Part shown: in pieces, positions 47,119 through 57,104 of the stretch
Numbering within the stretch: the first letter of the stretch is position 1
Layout of the letters: each line of letters opens with the position of its first letter
From: Nocardia takedensis NBRC 100417
Lineage (GTDB): Bacteria; Actinomycetota; Actinomycetes; Mycobacteriales; Mycobacteriaceae
DNA: 64,000 nt
Assembly: GCF_000308695.1 (NCBI RefSeq)
Contig: NZ_BAGG01000112.1
Coordinates: 51,805-115,804 of the forward strand
Reading direction: 5' to 3'
Translations under genes and position numbers: made by a program
Notes under the pieces: model-generated
The model's input: the letters and a program-made list of their open reading frames with translations, nothing else
What the model was told of the DNA's origin: nothing
Database searches by the model: none

Positions 47119-47915
47119 GGCCGCGCGCCCAGCACCCGACCCGACTCGTAAGCCGCCGCGCCGGAAGGCAATTCACCGGGACGGCCGCTGTTGAGCACCC
47201 GCACCACACCCGTTCCGGTGGACGGGCGGTCCAGCGCCTCCATCCGCCGGATGGTCTGCGCGGCAACGGCTTGCGCGCTGTCGAACAGGCGGACGCCCGC
47301 GGGCAGCGCCGCCAGGATCGCGTCGGCCACCAGCGGATAGTGCGTGCAGCCGAGCACCACGCCCTCCACCTCGGGCGGCGTCCGCTCCGCGGCACTGGCG
47401 ATCGCGGCGTGCGCCGCCGCCAGATCACCACCGTCGATGGAGTCGGCGAGCCCGTGACAGGCCACCCCGACCACCGACGCCCGGCCGCCGAAACGCGCGA
47501 TCAGATCCGCCTGGTACCGACTGGCCGTGGTCGCCGCCGTCGCCCACACCGCGACCGAACGACACACCGCCGCAGCGGGTTTGATCGCGGGCACGGTGCC
47601 GATCACCGGCACGTCCTGACCGACCTCCTCGCGCACCTGCGCCAGCGCCGTCACACTCGCGGTGTTGCAGGGCAGCACGACCACCTCCGCGCCGTGCCGC
47701 AGCGACGTGCGCGCGGCGTCCACGACCCGCTCCACCACCCACGGTTCGGGCTTTGGCCCCCACGGCGCGCCGTCCGGGTCGGTCTGCAACAGCAGATCGA
47801 CATCGGGCCGCAGTTTGCGCAGCCAGGCCGCCGTGGGCAGCAACCCCAAACCGGAATCGATGAGCGCGACGATCACATCGACCACCGTATTACAGGCCCG
47901 CGCGCGCCCCGACAC
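47115..47915 (-). CDS. Aspartate/glutamate racemase-family protein
   Basis: The longest reading (GTG at 47915) gives 266 residues, but homology begins at VIVALIDSGLG, so GTG at 47876 or 47885 may be the true start. The two catalytic cysteines of the family are present (VLPCNTASV and VLGCTHYPL). The enzyme could interconvert L and D forms of glutamate, aspartate or a related amino acid. It differs from standard MurI, which begins with a VFDSGVGGL-type motif, so a housekeeping wall role is uncertain. It overlaps the alkD-like gene downstream. Confidence 0.72.
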   Translation of the reverse strand: MSGRARACNTVVDVIVALIDSGLGLLPTAAWLRKLRPDVDLLLQTDPDGAPWGPKPEPWVVERVVDAARTSLRHGAEVVVLPCNTASVTALAQVREEVGQDVPVIGTVPAIKPAAAVCRSVAVWATAATTASRYQADLIARFGGRASVVGVACHGLADSIDGGDLAAAHAAIASAAERTPPEVEGVVLGCTHYPLVADAILAALPAGVRLFDSAQAVAAQTIRRMEALDRPSTGTGVVRVLNSGRPGELPSGAAAYESGRVLGARP

Positions 47916-47939
47916 AGCAGGCGGCCGTTGGCGCGCGGA

Positions 47940-49136
47940 TCAGGTCGAGGCGAGCAGTTCGGCGATCGAGGCGCCGGTGGCGATCCGGTTGCGCATCTTC
48001 ATGACCGCGCTCATCATCCCCGCGCCCACCACCGCGGTCAGTTTGCCGTCGCGGGAGTAGTACACCAGGAAACGGCGGCCGTCATCGGAGATCAGGTCGA
48101 CGGTGTCCTCCACCGACGGAACACCGAGAGCCTGGATCTTCACCTCGTACTGATCGCTCCAGAAGTACGGCACCCGCGCCGCCGTGGGCGGCTCGGCCCC
48201 CAGCAGCGCGCAGGCCAGCAGTTTCGCCTGCTCGCCCGCGTTGGTCCAGTGCTCGACGCGCTTGGTCTCCCCGGTGTCGTGCCGCCAGGCCGCCACGTCG
48301 CCGACCGCCCACACGCCCTCGGCCGAGGTCCGTCCGACCTCGTCGGCCAGGACGCCACCGCCGCGCGCGGGTTCGGCCAACGCCACCCCCGACCCATCCA
48401 ACCATTCGGTGACCGGTCGCGAGCCGACCCCGATCACCACCAGGTCGGCCGCGACCTCCGCCCCGTCGGACAGCCGCGCCCCCCGCACCCGGCCCGCGTC
48501 ATCGGACAGCAGGGTGTCCAAGCCGATGCCGCAGCGCAGGTCGACGCCCTCCGCGCGGTGCAGACGGGCCACCAGTTCGCCGACCCGCTCGCCCAGCACC
48601 GAGGCCAGCGGCGTCGGCTGCGGTTCGACCAGCGTCACCTCGAGTCCTTCGGCACGCAGGCTCGCCGCGACCTCGCAGCCGATGAAACCCGCGCCCACCA
48701 CGAGCGCGCGGCGCGCGTCCGCGATGTCGGCGCGCAACGCGGTCGCGTCGGCGTGCCCGCGCAGCACGTGCACACCGGCGAGGTCGGGCAGTCCCGGCAG
48801 GCGACGGGGACGCAGACCCGTCGCGATGATCACCTGGTCGTAGGCCAGCACGCCCCCGTCGGCGAGCGCGACCGTGCGGGCGGCGGTGTCCAGCCCGATC
48901 GCCTCGGTCCCCAGGCGCAGCGCGATACCCTTGTCATCGAAGAATTCGGCGGGCCGCAGCGTGGTGTCGTCGGTCTCGCCCCGCACGAACTGCTTGGACA
49001 GCGGCGGGCGATCGTAGGGCAGCCGCGATTCGTCGCCGACGAGCACCAGTTCGCCCTCGTAGCCCGTGCGCCGCAGTTCCTCGGCGGTGCGCAGGCCCGC
49101 GAGCCCGGCGCCGATGATCACGATCGTCGCTGTCAT
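47940..49136 (-). CDS. FAD-dependent NAD(P)H:ferredoxin reductase (putidaredoxin-reductase type)
   Basis: The 398-residue protein has an N-terminal FAD dinucleotide fold (IVIIGAGLAGLRTAEELRR), the RPPLSK motif typical of ferredoxin reductases for cytochrome P450 or Rieske systems, a second NAD fold (LVVGAGFIGCEVAASL) and the FAD-binding WAVGDVA motif. It should reduce a ferredoxin or rubredoxin with NAD(P)H. A homologue lies near tuf in mycobacteria (Rv0688), so this is probably the syntenic gene. No ferredoxin gene is adjacent. Confidence 0.86.
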   Translation of the reverse strand: MTATIVIIGAGLAGLRTAEELRRTGYEGELVLVGDESRLPYDRPPLSKQFVRGETDDTTLRPAEFFDDKGIALRLGTEAIGLDTAARTVALADGGVLAYDQVIIATGLRPRRLPGLPDLAGVHVLRGHADATALRADIADARRALVVGAGFIGCEVAASLRAEGLEVTLVEPQPTPLASVLGERVGELVARLHRAEGVDLRCGIGLDTLLSDDAGRVRGARLSDGAEVAADLVVIGVGSRPVTEWLDGSGVALAEPARGGGVLADEVGRTSAEGVWAVGDVAAWRHDTGETKRVEHWTNAGEQAKLLACALLGAEPPTAARVPYFWSDQYEVKIQALGVPSVEDTVDLISDDGRRFLVYYSRDGKLTAVVGAGMMSAVMKMRNRIATGASIAELLAST

Positions 49137-49172
49137 GCGGCCATCCCTTCACCCGTAACGTCCACCCAGCCT

Positions 49173-49185
49173 AGCGCTTGCTTGG
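49173..49185. promoter_or_regulatory. AGCGCTTGCTTGG element upstream of the ferredoxin reductase
   Basis: On the minus strand this reads CCAAGCAAGCGCT, 37-49 bases upstream of the reductase start. It contains a CAAGCAAGCGCT core that looks like one arm and the centre of a TetR operator, but the second arm is not preserved. Support is weak. Confidence 0.25.
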
Positions 49186-49318
49186 TCGATCGTGTGACCC
49201 TCCGTGACCGCATCGAGCCGGCTATCGCCGCGCAATCGTGCCCGTCCCGATGTCGACCGGGCGGTCAATCAGGTCTATACCGAGGTCAGGAGCAAAAACC
49301 ACCCTGAAGGAGGCCACC

Positions 49319-49687
49319 ATGTTCACCGAAAGCCGCGCACAGGACGGACTCGCCGTCGTGCTCGGTGTCTTCACCGCACTGTCCCCGCTGTGGGTGGACA
49401 CCAACACCCGCGCCATGTGGACGCTCATCGTGCTCGGCGCCGTCATCGCGCTCGCCGGACTCGCCCAACTCACCCGACCCGCGATGGGAGCCATGGACTA
49501 CCTGATGGCGTTGGCCGGCGTCCTGCTGTTCATCTCGCCGTGGGCGATGGACTTCACCGCCTACACGGGCGCATCCTGGACCGCATGGATCGTCGGAGTG
49601 GTGACGGTGGTCGTCGCGGTCGCGGCACTGCCCGCGATGTCGGCGCGCATGCACCCCCGCATGCACCAAGGCGTGCCGCACACCTGA
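49319..49687 (+). CDS. SPW-repeat membrane protein
   Basis: The start is ATG 49319, fixed by GAAGGAGG upstream; the frame is open further 5' but without a ribosome binding site. The 122-residue protein has four hydrophobic segments in two halves. Each half carries an SPW-type motif (ALSPLWVDTN and ISPWAMDFT). SPW proteins are small membrane proteins of unknown function. It is probably co-transcribed with the TetR gene 40 bases downstream. Confidence 0.82.
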   Translation: MFTESRAQDGLAVVLGVFTALSPLWVDTNTRAMWTLIVLGAVIALAGLAQLTRPAMGAMDYLMALAGVLLFISPWAMDFTAYTGASWTAWIVGVVTVVVAVAALPAMSARMHPRMHQGVPHT

Positions 49688-49727
49688 GCAGGCCCGCCCC
49701 GGCACGGGACGAAGGGTGAGGCCACCG

Positions 49728-50354
49728 ATGCCGAACACCCACCGCAACACCGGGCGTCGCCGCAACGCCAAACTCGACGGCGACGCCCGCGAACTCATCC
49801 TCGACGCCGCGGAGAACCTCTTCGCGGCGCACGGCTTCGACGCGACGGCCACCGCCGCCGTCGCGTCCGCGGCCGGTGTGCCCAAGGGACTGGTCTTCTA
49901 CTACTTCCCCACCAAAGAGGCGATCCTGTCCGCGCTGATGGAAGAACGCGCGCCCACCCACCCCGTCGCCGACATCGACGCCCTCGTCACCCCCGGCGAC
50001 CCCGCGCGCAGCCTCGTCGACCTCGACGCCACCGTCAACCTGCGCGACCACCACTCCTCGGTGCTGCGCGTCATCATGTGGCGCGAAGCCGACACCCATC
50101 CCGACGTGCGGCGGCAACTGCGCGACCTGCGCACCCACCTGCTCGACGTCACCGCGCGCGTCCTCGAGGCCAGCGCGCCCGGACCGGTCCGCCCCGGCAC
50201 CCTGCGGGCCTGCGCCGCCGCCTGGGTGTCGGCGATGTTCGCCATCGCTGGCACCGACCGACTGCGCGCCCTGGACGACATTCCGCTGCCCGCCACCGAC
50301 GAGGTCTCCACCGTCGCCGCCGTGGTCGCCGCCGGAATGACACAACTCGGTTGA
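49728..50354 (+). CDS. TetR-family transcriptional regulator
   Basis: ATG at 49728 gives 208 residues; GTG at 49716 is an alternative. The N-terminal helix-turn-helix is clear (ELILDAAENLFAAHGFDATATAAVASAAGVPKGLVFYYFPTKEAIL has all TetR landmarks, shown here in shortened form as AAHGFDATATAAVASAAG and GLVFYYFPTKE). The C-terminal domain is helical and not assigned. It may control the SPW gene upstream or the lipase downstream. Confidence 0.85.
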   Translation: MPNTHRNTGRRRNAKLDGDARELILDAAENLFAAHGFDATATAAVASAAGVPKGLVFYYFPTKEAILSALMEERAPTHPVADIDALVTPGDPARSLVDLDATVNLRDHHSSVLRVIMWREADTHPDVRRQLRDLRTHLLDVTARVLEASAPGPVRPGTLRACAAAWVSAMFAIAGTDRLRALDDIPLPATDEVSTVAAVVAAGMTQLG

Positions 50355-50380
50355 CACCGCCTCGGTTACGCGAATAATTC
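50351..50380 (+). promoter_or_regulatory. Promoter of the secreted lipase
   Basis: TTGACA (50351-50356) and TAATTC (50375-50380) are 18 bases apart and form a near-consensus housekeeping promoter. The -35 overlaps the stop codon of the TetR gene. Transcription would begin about 20 bases before the lipase start codon. Confidence 0.6.
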
Positions 50381-50406
50381 GCCGCGACGGGTGATCATGA
50401 CTCCTC

Positions 50407-51633
50407 GTGCAGATTCCGACGATCGCTCGAAATCCACTCTCCCGCATTTTCCAGGCCGTCCTGATCGGCTCCGCGATATCCGTATTCGCCCCCGGATTCT
50501 CGACCGCGGCCCCGCTGTATCCCCTACCCGACCCCGACCCGATCTACGCCGCCCCCGCCGATATCGCCGACCATTCCCCCGGCGACGTACTCGCTATCCG
50601 CGCCCTGCCGCCGCTGCCGATATTTCCCGGCACCGCGGTGACCCTCGTCAAATTCCGGTCCACCAATTCCCGCGGCCTGCCGATCGCCGCGACCACCACC
50701 GTGCTCACCCCGCCGTTGCGGGCCCCCGGCGGGCCACTGCTGTCCTATCAGCACATCATCAACGGACTCGGCCCGCGATGCGCGGTCTCCCACGTGCTCT
50801 ACACCGACGACCCGAACCTGCAGGTCCGCGAGGCCGTGGCGTTGAACGCCGCGCTGGCGCGCGGGTGGACCGTCGCCCTGCCCGACCACCTCGGCCCCAC
50901 CTTCGCCTACGGCGCCGCGCGACTCGGCGGCCAGATCACCCTGGACGGCATCCGCGCCGCCCGCGCCGTCCCCCAATTCGGTCTGGCCGACAGCCCGATC
51001 GCGATGGCCGGTTATTCCGGCGGCGGAATGGCGACCGCGTTCGCCGCCGCCCTCACCCCCACCTACGCCCCCGAATTGCGTATCGCCGGAGCCGCCTACG
51101 GCGGTGTGCCGATGAATCTGGTCCGCATGATCGAAGGCGTCGGCACCAATCCGCACCCCGCATTCGGACTGGTGTTCGCCGCCGGAATCGGACTCGAACG
51201 CGAATATCCCGATCGTTTCCCCGTCAGCGATTCGATGAATTCCCGCGGTCTGGCCGCCCGCGACAGCGTCGCCAACGGGTGCACCAACGACATCCTCGCG
51301 GCGGGCGCGGGCCGCGGCGTCATGGATTTCGCGAGCAGCATGTCCATGGTGGACGATCCCCAGGCCCGCGCGGTGGTCGAGGAGAACAGCCTCGAACTGT
51401 TCGACGGCATCCCGAACATGCCGATCTACGAATGGCATTCCCCCACCGACCCCCTCATCCCCGTCGACTCCATCGTCAACACCAACCGCCGCTACTGCGC
51501 CGCCGGCGTCACCCTCCAAGCCGACCTCGCCCCCACCCCCGAACACATGACCACCGCCGTCCTCGGCCTCCCCTTCGCCCTGGCCTGGCTCGACGCCCGC
51601 TTCCAAAACCACCCCGCCCCCACCAACTGCTGA
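50407..51633 (+). CDS. Secreted lipase/esterase of the LIP family
   Basis: The 408-residue protein starts with GTG at 50407. A signal peptide is evident (about residues 1-35, positive start, hydrophobic AVLIGSAISVFAP, cleavage near STAAP). The alpha/beta-hydrolase core has the nucleophile elbow AGYSGGGMA, a likely acid in SPTDPLIPV and a likely base His in PTPEHMT. LIP-family lipases are exported and hydrolyse acylglycerols or esters, and are multiplied in Nocardia and mycobacteria. It has its own promoter and is likely monocistronic. Confidence 0.87.
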   Translation: MQIPTIARNPLSRIFQAVLIGSAISVFAPGFSTAAPLYPLPDPDPIYAAPADIADHSPGDVLAIRALPPLPIFPGTAVTLVKFRSTNSRGLPIAATTTVLTPPLRAPGGPLLSYQHIINGLGPRCAVSHVLYTDDPNLQVREAVALNAALARGWTVALPDHLGPTFAYGAARLGGQITLDGIRAARAVPQFGLADSPIAMAGYSGGGMATAFAAALTPTYAPELRIAGAAYGGVPMNLVRMIEGVGTNPHPAFGLVFAAGIGLEREYPDRFPVSDSMNSRGLAARDSVANGCTNDILAAGAGRGVMDFASSMSMVDDPQARAVVEENSLELFDGIPNMPIYEWHSPTDPLIPVDSIVNTNRRYCAAGVTLQADLAPTPEHMTTAVLGLPFALAWLDARFQNHPAPTNC

Positions 51634-51685
51634 GCGTCAACCCACCGGGGGGGCAGCCACCGGTGACGCGCTTCGAAACGGCGAA

Positions 51686-51713
51686 CGGCGTCGCTCCCGG
51701 GGGAGCGACGCCG
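51686..51713. terminator. Strong hairpin between the lipase and tuf
   Basis: CGGCGTCGCTCC and its complement form a stem of at least 12 base pairs with a tight loop, 24 bases after the tuf stop. The two flanking genes converge, so it can serve both strands. Confidence 0.75.
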
Positions 51714-51737
51714 TCGACCGATCAGTGATTCAGGGAA

Positions 51738-52928
<1,191 letters not shown>

Positions 52929-52977
52929 TTTTGGGTCCTCCTGGACTTGTTGGTGCGTGCATTTGCAGCAGGTGCGT

Positions 52978-53005
52978 GGATCATCCCCGCGGATGCGGGG
53001 ATCGG
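52978..53005. repeat. Hairpin between fusA and tuf
   Basis: ATCCCCGC-GGAT-GCGGGGAT forms an eight-base-pair stem with a four-base loop in the 96-base gap between fusA and tuf. Its form resembles a type I-E CRISPR repeat, but there is one copy only. It may adjust transcription or mRNA stability between the two genes. Confidence 0.5.
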
Positions 53006-53024
53006 GTGGTGCTTGCGCCCGGTT

Positions 53025-55127
53025 TTACTCGCCGGTCGCCTTGGCGATGATCTCCTTCGACACGTTGGCCGGAACCTCCGCGTACGAGTTGAACACCATG
53101 GAGTAGTTGGCCCGGCCCTGGGTCTTGGACCGCAGGTCACCGATGTAGCCGAACATCTCCGAGAGCGGAACCAGCGCCTTGACGACACGGGCACCACTGC
53201 GTTCCTCCATGGCCTGGATCTGGCCACGGCGGGAGTTCAGGTCGCCGATCACTTCGCCCATGTAGTCCTCGGGCGTGATGACCTCGACCGCCATGAGCGG
53301 TTCGAGGATCACCGGACCGGCCTTGCGGGCCGCTTCCTTCAGGGCCTGCGAGCCGGCGATCTTGAACGCCATCTCCGAGGAGTCGACGTCGTGGTAGGCA
53401 CCGTCGAGCAGGGTCACCTTCAGGTTGACCAGCGGGTAACCGGCGAGCACACCGTACTGCATGGCGTCCTGCGCGCCGGCGTCGACCGAAGGGATGTACT
53501 CCCTCGGCACGCGGCCACCGGTGACCTTGTTCTCGAACTCGTAGTGAGCGCCGTCCTCGCCGACGAACGGCTCGAGGGCGATGATCACCTTCGCGAACTG
53601 ACCCGAGCCACCCGTCTGCTTCTTGTGGGTGAACTCGAGCTTCTCCACCGGCTTGGTGATCGTCTCACGGTAGGCGACCTGCGGCTTGCCGACGTTCGCC
53701 TCGACCTTGAACTCGCGCCGCATGCGGTCGACGAGGATGTCGAGGTGCAGCTCGCCCATGCCACCGATGATGGTCTGGCCGGTCTGGTCGTCCAGCTTCA
53801 CCGAGAAGGTCGGGTCCTCTTCGGCCAGACGCTGGATGGCGGTGCCCAGCTTCTCCTGGTCGGACTTGGTCTTGGGCTCGATGGAGACCTCGATGACCGG
53901 GTCCGGGAAGGTCATGGACTCCAGCACGATCTGGTTCTGCGGATCGCACAGGGTGTCGCCGGTGGTGGTGTCCTTCAGGCCGATGACGGCGTAGATGTGA
54001 CCCGCCTGGGCCTCGCCGACCGGGTTCTCCTTGTTGGAGTGCATCTGGAACAGCTTGCCCAGACGCTCCTTCTTACCCTTGGTCGAGTTGATGACCTGGG
54101 CGCCGGAGTCGACCTTGCCCGAGTACACGCGCACGTAGGTCAGCTTGCCGAAGAACGGGTGCACGGCGATCTTGAACGCCAGCGCCGCGAACGGCTCGGT
54201 GACGCTCGCCTCGCGGTGGATGACCTCGTCCTCCTTGCCGGGGACGTGACCGTCGGTGCCGCCGTCGTCCAGCGGGGTCGGCAGGTAGTCGATGACGGCG
54301 TCGAGCATGGGCTGCACGCCCTTGTTCTTGAACGCCGAACCGCACAGGATCGGGTAGAGCTCGGAGTTGACCGTGAGCTTGCGGATCGCGCCCTTGATCT
54401 CCTCGATGGAGAGCTCTTCGCCGCCGAAGAACTTCTCCAGCAGCGCCTCGTCGGACTCGGCGACCGTCTCGAGCAGTTCCTGGCGGTACTGCTCGGCGCG
54501 CTCGGCGAGGTCGGCGGGGATCTCCTGGACCTCGTACTTCTCGCCGAGCTTGGTCTCGCCCTTCCAGACCTTGGCGTTCATCTCGACCAGGTCGACGATG
54601 CCCTCGAAGGTGTCCTCCGCGCCGATGGGCAGCTGGATGACCAGCGGCTTGGCGCCGAGACGATCCTTGATGGTCTGGACGGTGAAGTAGAAGTCCGCGC
54701 CCAGCTTGTCCATCTTGTTGACGAAGCAGATACGCGGCACGTTGTACTTGTCGGCCTGACGCCACACCTGCTCGGACTGGGGTTCGACGCCTTCTTTGCC
54801 ATCGAAGACCGCGACCGCACCGTCGAGCACGCGCAGCGACCGCTCCACCTCGACGGTGAAGTCGACGTGGCCGGGGGTGTCGATGATGTTGATCTGGTTG
54901 TCGTTCCAGTAGCAGGTGGTAGCGGCGGAGGTGATGGTGATACCACGCTCCTGCTCCTGCTCCATCCAGTCCATCGTGGCCGCGCCGTCGTGGACCTCAC
55001 CGATCTTGTAGGTGATACCGGTGTAGAAGAGGATGCGTTCGGTAGTGGTGGTCTTACCGGCATCGATGTGGGCCATGATGCCGATGTTGCGGACCTTGTT
55101 CAGGTCGGTGAGCACGTCCTGTGCCAC
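53025..55127 (-). CDS. fusA: Elongation factor G
   Basis: The 700-residue protein is EF-G, the GTPase that drives translocation. It starts with GTG at 55127. G motifs include AHIDAGKT (19-26), DTPGHVDF and NKMD. The whole length matches the family. It sits in the str operon between rpsG and tuf, with a 225-base gap to rpsG. Confidence 0.99.
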   Translation of the reverse strand: MAQDVLTDLNKVRNIGIMAHIDAGKTTTTERILFYTGITYKIGEVHDGAATMDWMEQEQERGITITSAATTCYWNDNQINIIDTPGHVDFTVEVERSLRVLDGAVAVFDGKEGVEPQSEQVWRQADKYNVPRICFVNKMDKLGADFYFTVQTIKDRLGAKPLVIQLPIGAEDTFEGIVDLVEMNAKVWKGETKLGEKYEVQEIPADLAERAEQYRQELLETVAESDEALLEKFFGGEELSIEEIKGAIRKLTVNSELYPILCGSAFKNKGVQPMLDAVIDYLPTPLDDGGTDGHVPGKEDEVIHREASVTEPFAALAFKIAVHPFFGKLTYVRVYSGKVDSGAQVINSTKGKKERLGKLFQMHSNKENPVGEAQAGHIYAVIGLKDTTTGDTLCDPQNQIVLESMTFPDPVIEVSIEPKTKSDQEKLGTAIQRLAEEDPTFSVKLDDQTGQTIIGGMGELHLDILVDRMRREFKVEANVGKPQVAYRETITKPVEKLEFTHKKQTGGSGQFAKVIIALEPFVGEDGAHYEFENKVTGGRVPREYIPSVDAGAQDAMQYGVLAGYPLVNLKVTLLDGAYHDVDSSEMAFKIAGSQALKEAARKAGPVILEPLMAVEVITPEDYMGEVIGDLNSRRGQIQAMEERSGARVVKALVPLSEMFGYIGDLRSKTQGRANYSMVFNSYAEVPANVSKEIIAKATGE

Positions 55128-55352
55128 GGAAATCTTCCCCGCTCTGCTTGTCGTAGATCAGTTGGGATCTTGGGTACGAGACCCTGTCGGGTCATCACTA
55201 GGTCAACGCCGGAAGCGGCACGGAAGTGCCTGGTCCGACTGTCTCGACGAGGCAGGAGGTTCCACCTCGCCGGCGACGGTCCGCCGCCGGCGTCGCAGGA
55301 CGTTCCTGCCGTGTGCCTTCCCGAGCCGACACGAGCGACGGCCGGTCGGACA

Positions 55353-55823
55353 TCACCAGCGGTAGTGCGCGAAGGCCCGGTTCGACTCGGCCATCTTGTG
55401 GGTGTCCTCACGCCGCTTGACCGAGGCGCCGAGGCCGTTGCTGGCATCGAGCAGCTCGTTGGCCAGACGCTCGACCATCGTCTTCTCACGACGGGCGCGC
55501 GAGAAGTTGACCAGCCAGCGCAGCGCGAGGGTGTTGGCGCGGCCGGGACGGACCTCGACCGGCACCTGGTAGGTGGCGCCGCCGACGCGGCGCGGCTTGA
55601 CCTCGAGCGAGGGCTTGACGTTGTCGAGCGCGCGCTTGAGGGTGACGACCGGATCGGTGCCGGTCTTCTCGCGCGCCTGCTCGAGCGCGCCGTAGACGAT
55701 CCGCTCGGCGGTGGACTTCTTGCCGTCCAGCAGGATCTTGTTGACCAGCTGAGTGACCAGCGGCGAACCGTAGACCGGGTCGTTGATCAACGGACGCTTG
55801 GGTGCGGGGCCCTTGCGTGGCAT
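55353..55823 (-). CDS. rpsG: 30S ribosomal protein S7
   Basis: The 156-residue protein starts MPRKGPAPKRP and ends NRAFAHYRW, as in other actinobacterial S7 proteins. S7 nucleates assembly of the 3' domain of 16S rRNA. It follows rpsL almost without a gap. Confidence 0.99.
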   Translation of the reverse strand: MPRKGPAPKRPLINDPVYGSPLVTQLVNKILLDGKKSTAERIVYGALEQAREKTGTDPVVTLKRALDNVKPSLEVKPRRVGGATYQVPVEVRPGRANTLALRWLVNFSRARREKTMVERLANELLDASNGLGASVKRREDTHKMAESNRAFAHYRW

Positions 55824-55824
55824 A

Positions 55825-56199
55825 TCAGCTCTTCTCCTTCTTGGCGCCGTAGCGGCTGCGGGCCTGCTTGCGGTTCTTCACACCCTGGGTGTCGAGCGAG
55901 CCACGGATGATCTTGTAGCGGACACCGGGGAGGTCCTTCACACGACCGCCGCGCACGAGCACCATCGAGTGCTCCTGCAGGTTGTGGCCTTCGCCCGGGA
56001 TGTAAGCCGTGACCTCGACCGCGCTGGTCAGGCGAACACGCGCGACCTTACGGAGCGCGGAGTTCGGCTTCTTCGGGGTCGTGGTGTACACGCGGGTGCA
56101 CACCCCACGACGCTGCGGGCTCCCCTTGAGGGCCGCGGTCTTGGTCTTGGCGACCTTGTCACGGCGACCCTTGCGGACCAGCTGGTTGATGGTTGGCAT
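55825..56199 (-). CDS. rpsL: 30S ribosomal protein S12
   Basis: The 124-residue protein is S12, part of the decoding centre. It starts at ATG 56199 after AAGGAAAG. Lys43 (in TTPKKPNS) and Lys88 (in RGGRVKDLPG) are both the streptomycin-sensitive wild type. It is the first gene of the str operon. Confidence 0.99.
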   Translation of the reverse strand: MPTINQLVRKGRRDKVAKTKTAALKGSPQRRGVCTRVYTTTPKKPNSALRKVARVRLTSAVEVTAYIPGEGHNLQEHSMVLVRGGRVKDLPGVRYKIIRGSLDTQGVKNRKQARSRYGAKKEKS

Positions 56200-56522
56200 A
56201 GACCGGCTTTCCTTGTTTCGTCTACTCGGCGTTGTCTAACTCGGTTGTCTAGAACTTCATGTCTGGGTCGGCCGCGGCGCGACGGCGTCCGGTGGAGCCG
56301 TCGTTCATGCCGCTGTCATCGAGCCTTCACCCGCACGTCCGACCCCCTTTCACGCGTCCCGAGGTCGGGCGTGTCGCGTGCCGGACAAGACCCACATTCT
56401 GGGCATGCCGGAGAGGTCGGCCGCTTTCGCTGGCTTACGTCAGAGCACGAAATTGCCCGCTAGCTTCCGGGCACAGCGATCCACGATACCCGCGGCCCTG
56501 AGACACGGTCAAAGCGGGGTCG
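56200..56522 (-). promoter_or_regulatory. Promoter and long leader of the str operon
   Basis: On the minus strand TTGACC (56507-56512) and TATCGT (56483-56488) are 18 bases apart, a good housekeeping promoter. It would give a leader of roughly 270 bases before rpsL. I see no clear riboswitch or known leader element in it. No gene is evident on either strand. Confidence 0.55.
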
Positions 56523-57104
56523 TCACCGGGCCAGGTTCAGCGTGATCTCGACCAGCGTCTTGGCCGCGGCGCACGGATCGGGATGGGGCGAGCCCGCCCG
56601 GTAGTTGATCCACCAGCCCACCACGCCGGTGTCCGCGGCGCTCGCGCTGACACCGCACGAATCCGGATCGTTGGGTCTGCGCACCTCCAGTGCCAGCGCA
56701 CCCTGCACCGAGATGCTGTTGGTGCTGTAGCCGAGTTTGTCGTTGTTGAGCCGCTCGTTGCGCAGGCTCCCGTTCTCGTACCAGTTCAACGTGATCATCC
56801 CGGTGGCCGCGCCCTCGAGATCCCACATGCAGACCGCGCCGAAGAACGAGTCCGCGACATAGGAGCCCTCGCCGCCCGCCGTCTCGGCGATCTTGTCGGG
56901 AGTGACCACGTCGCATTCGCGCAGCAACTTGTCGAACTTGGTGTTGATGCCGCCTTGGCCGCCCTCGCCCAGCGGGACCGCTTCGCCCTGGATCGTGCTG
57001 CCGCAGCCCGCGAGACCGCCCGCCAGCAACACACCGGCGGCCAGCGCGGCGAACGTGCGACGCGCCGCCGAACGGCGTGGCCGTGACACCGTCGTAGACC
57101 TCAT
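56523..57104 (-). CDS. DUF3558 lipoprotein
   Basis: The start is ATG 57104, which overlaps the stop of the upstream lipoprotein gene (ATGA). The 193-residue protein has an Arg-rich N-terminus, a hydrophobic stretch and a lipobox (GGLAGC), so it should be exported and lipid-anchored. The mature part has the DUF3558 pattern, with paired cysteines (LLRECD, AVCMWD, DSCGV, DPC). The function of the family is unknown. Confidence 0.82.
   Translation of the reverse strand: MRSTTVSRPRRSAARRTFAALAAGVLLAGGLAGCGSTIQGEAVPLGEGGQGGINTKFDKLLRECDVVTPDKIAETAGGEGSYVADSFFGAVCMWDLEGAATGMITLNWYENGSLRNERLNNDKLGYSTNSISVQGALALEVRRPNDPDSCGVSASAADTGVVGWWINYRAGSPHPDPCAAAKTLVEITLNLAR

Noticed and set aside
47115..47915. 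Calling the racemase-family gene murI
   Set aside because: The cysteine motifs fit the family but the N-terminus differs from MurI, and the context gives no link to cell wall synthesis.
52978..53005. CRISPR array
   Set aside because: There is only one repeat-like unit and no spacer or cas gene; kept only as a hairpin.
55268..55292. Hairpin CGCCGGCG-N9-CGCCGGCG between rpsG and fusA
   Set aside because: Arms this GC-rich arise easily by chance at this base composition, and nothing else supports a function.
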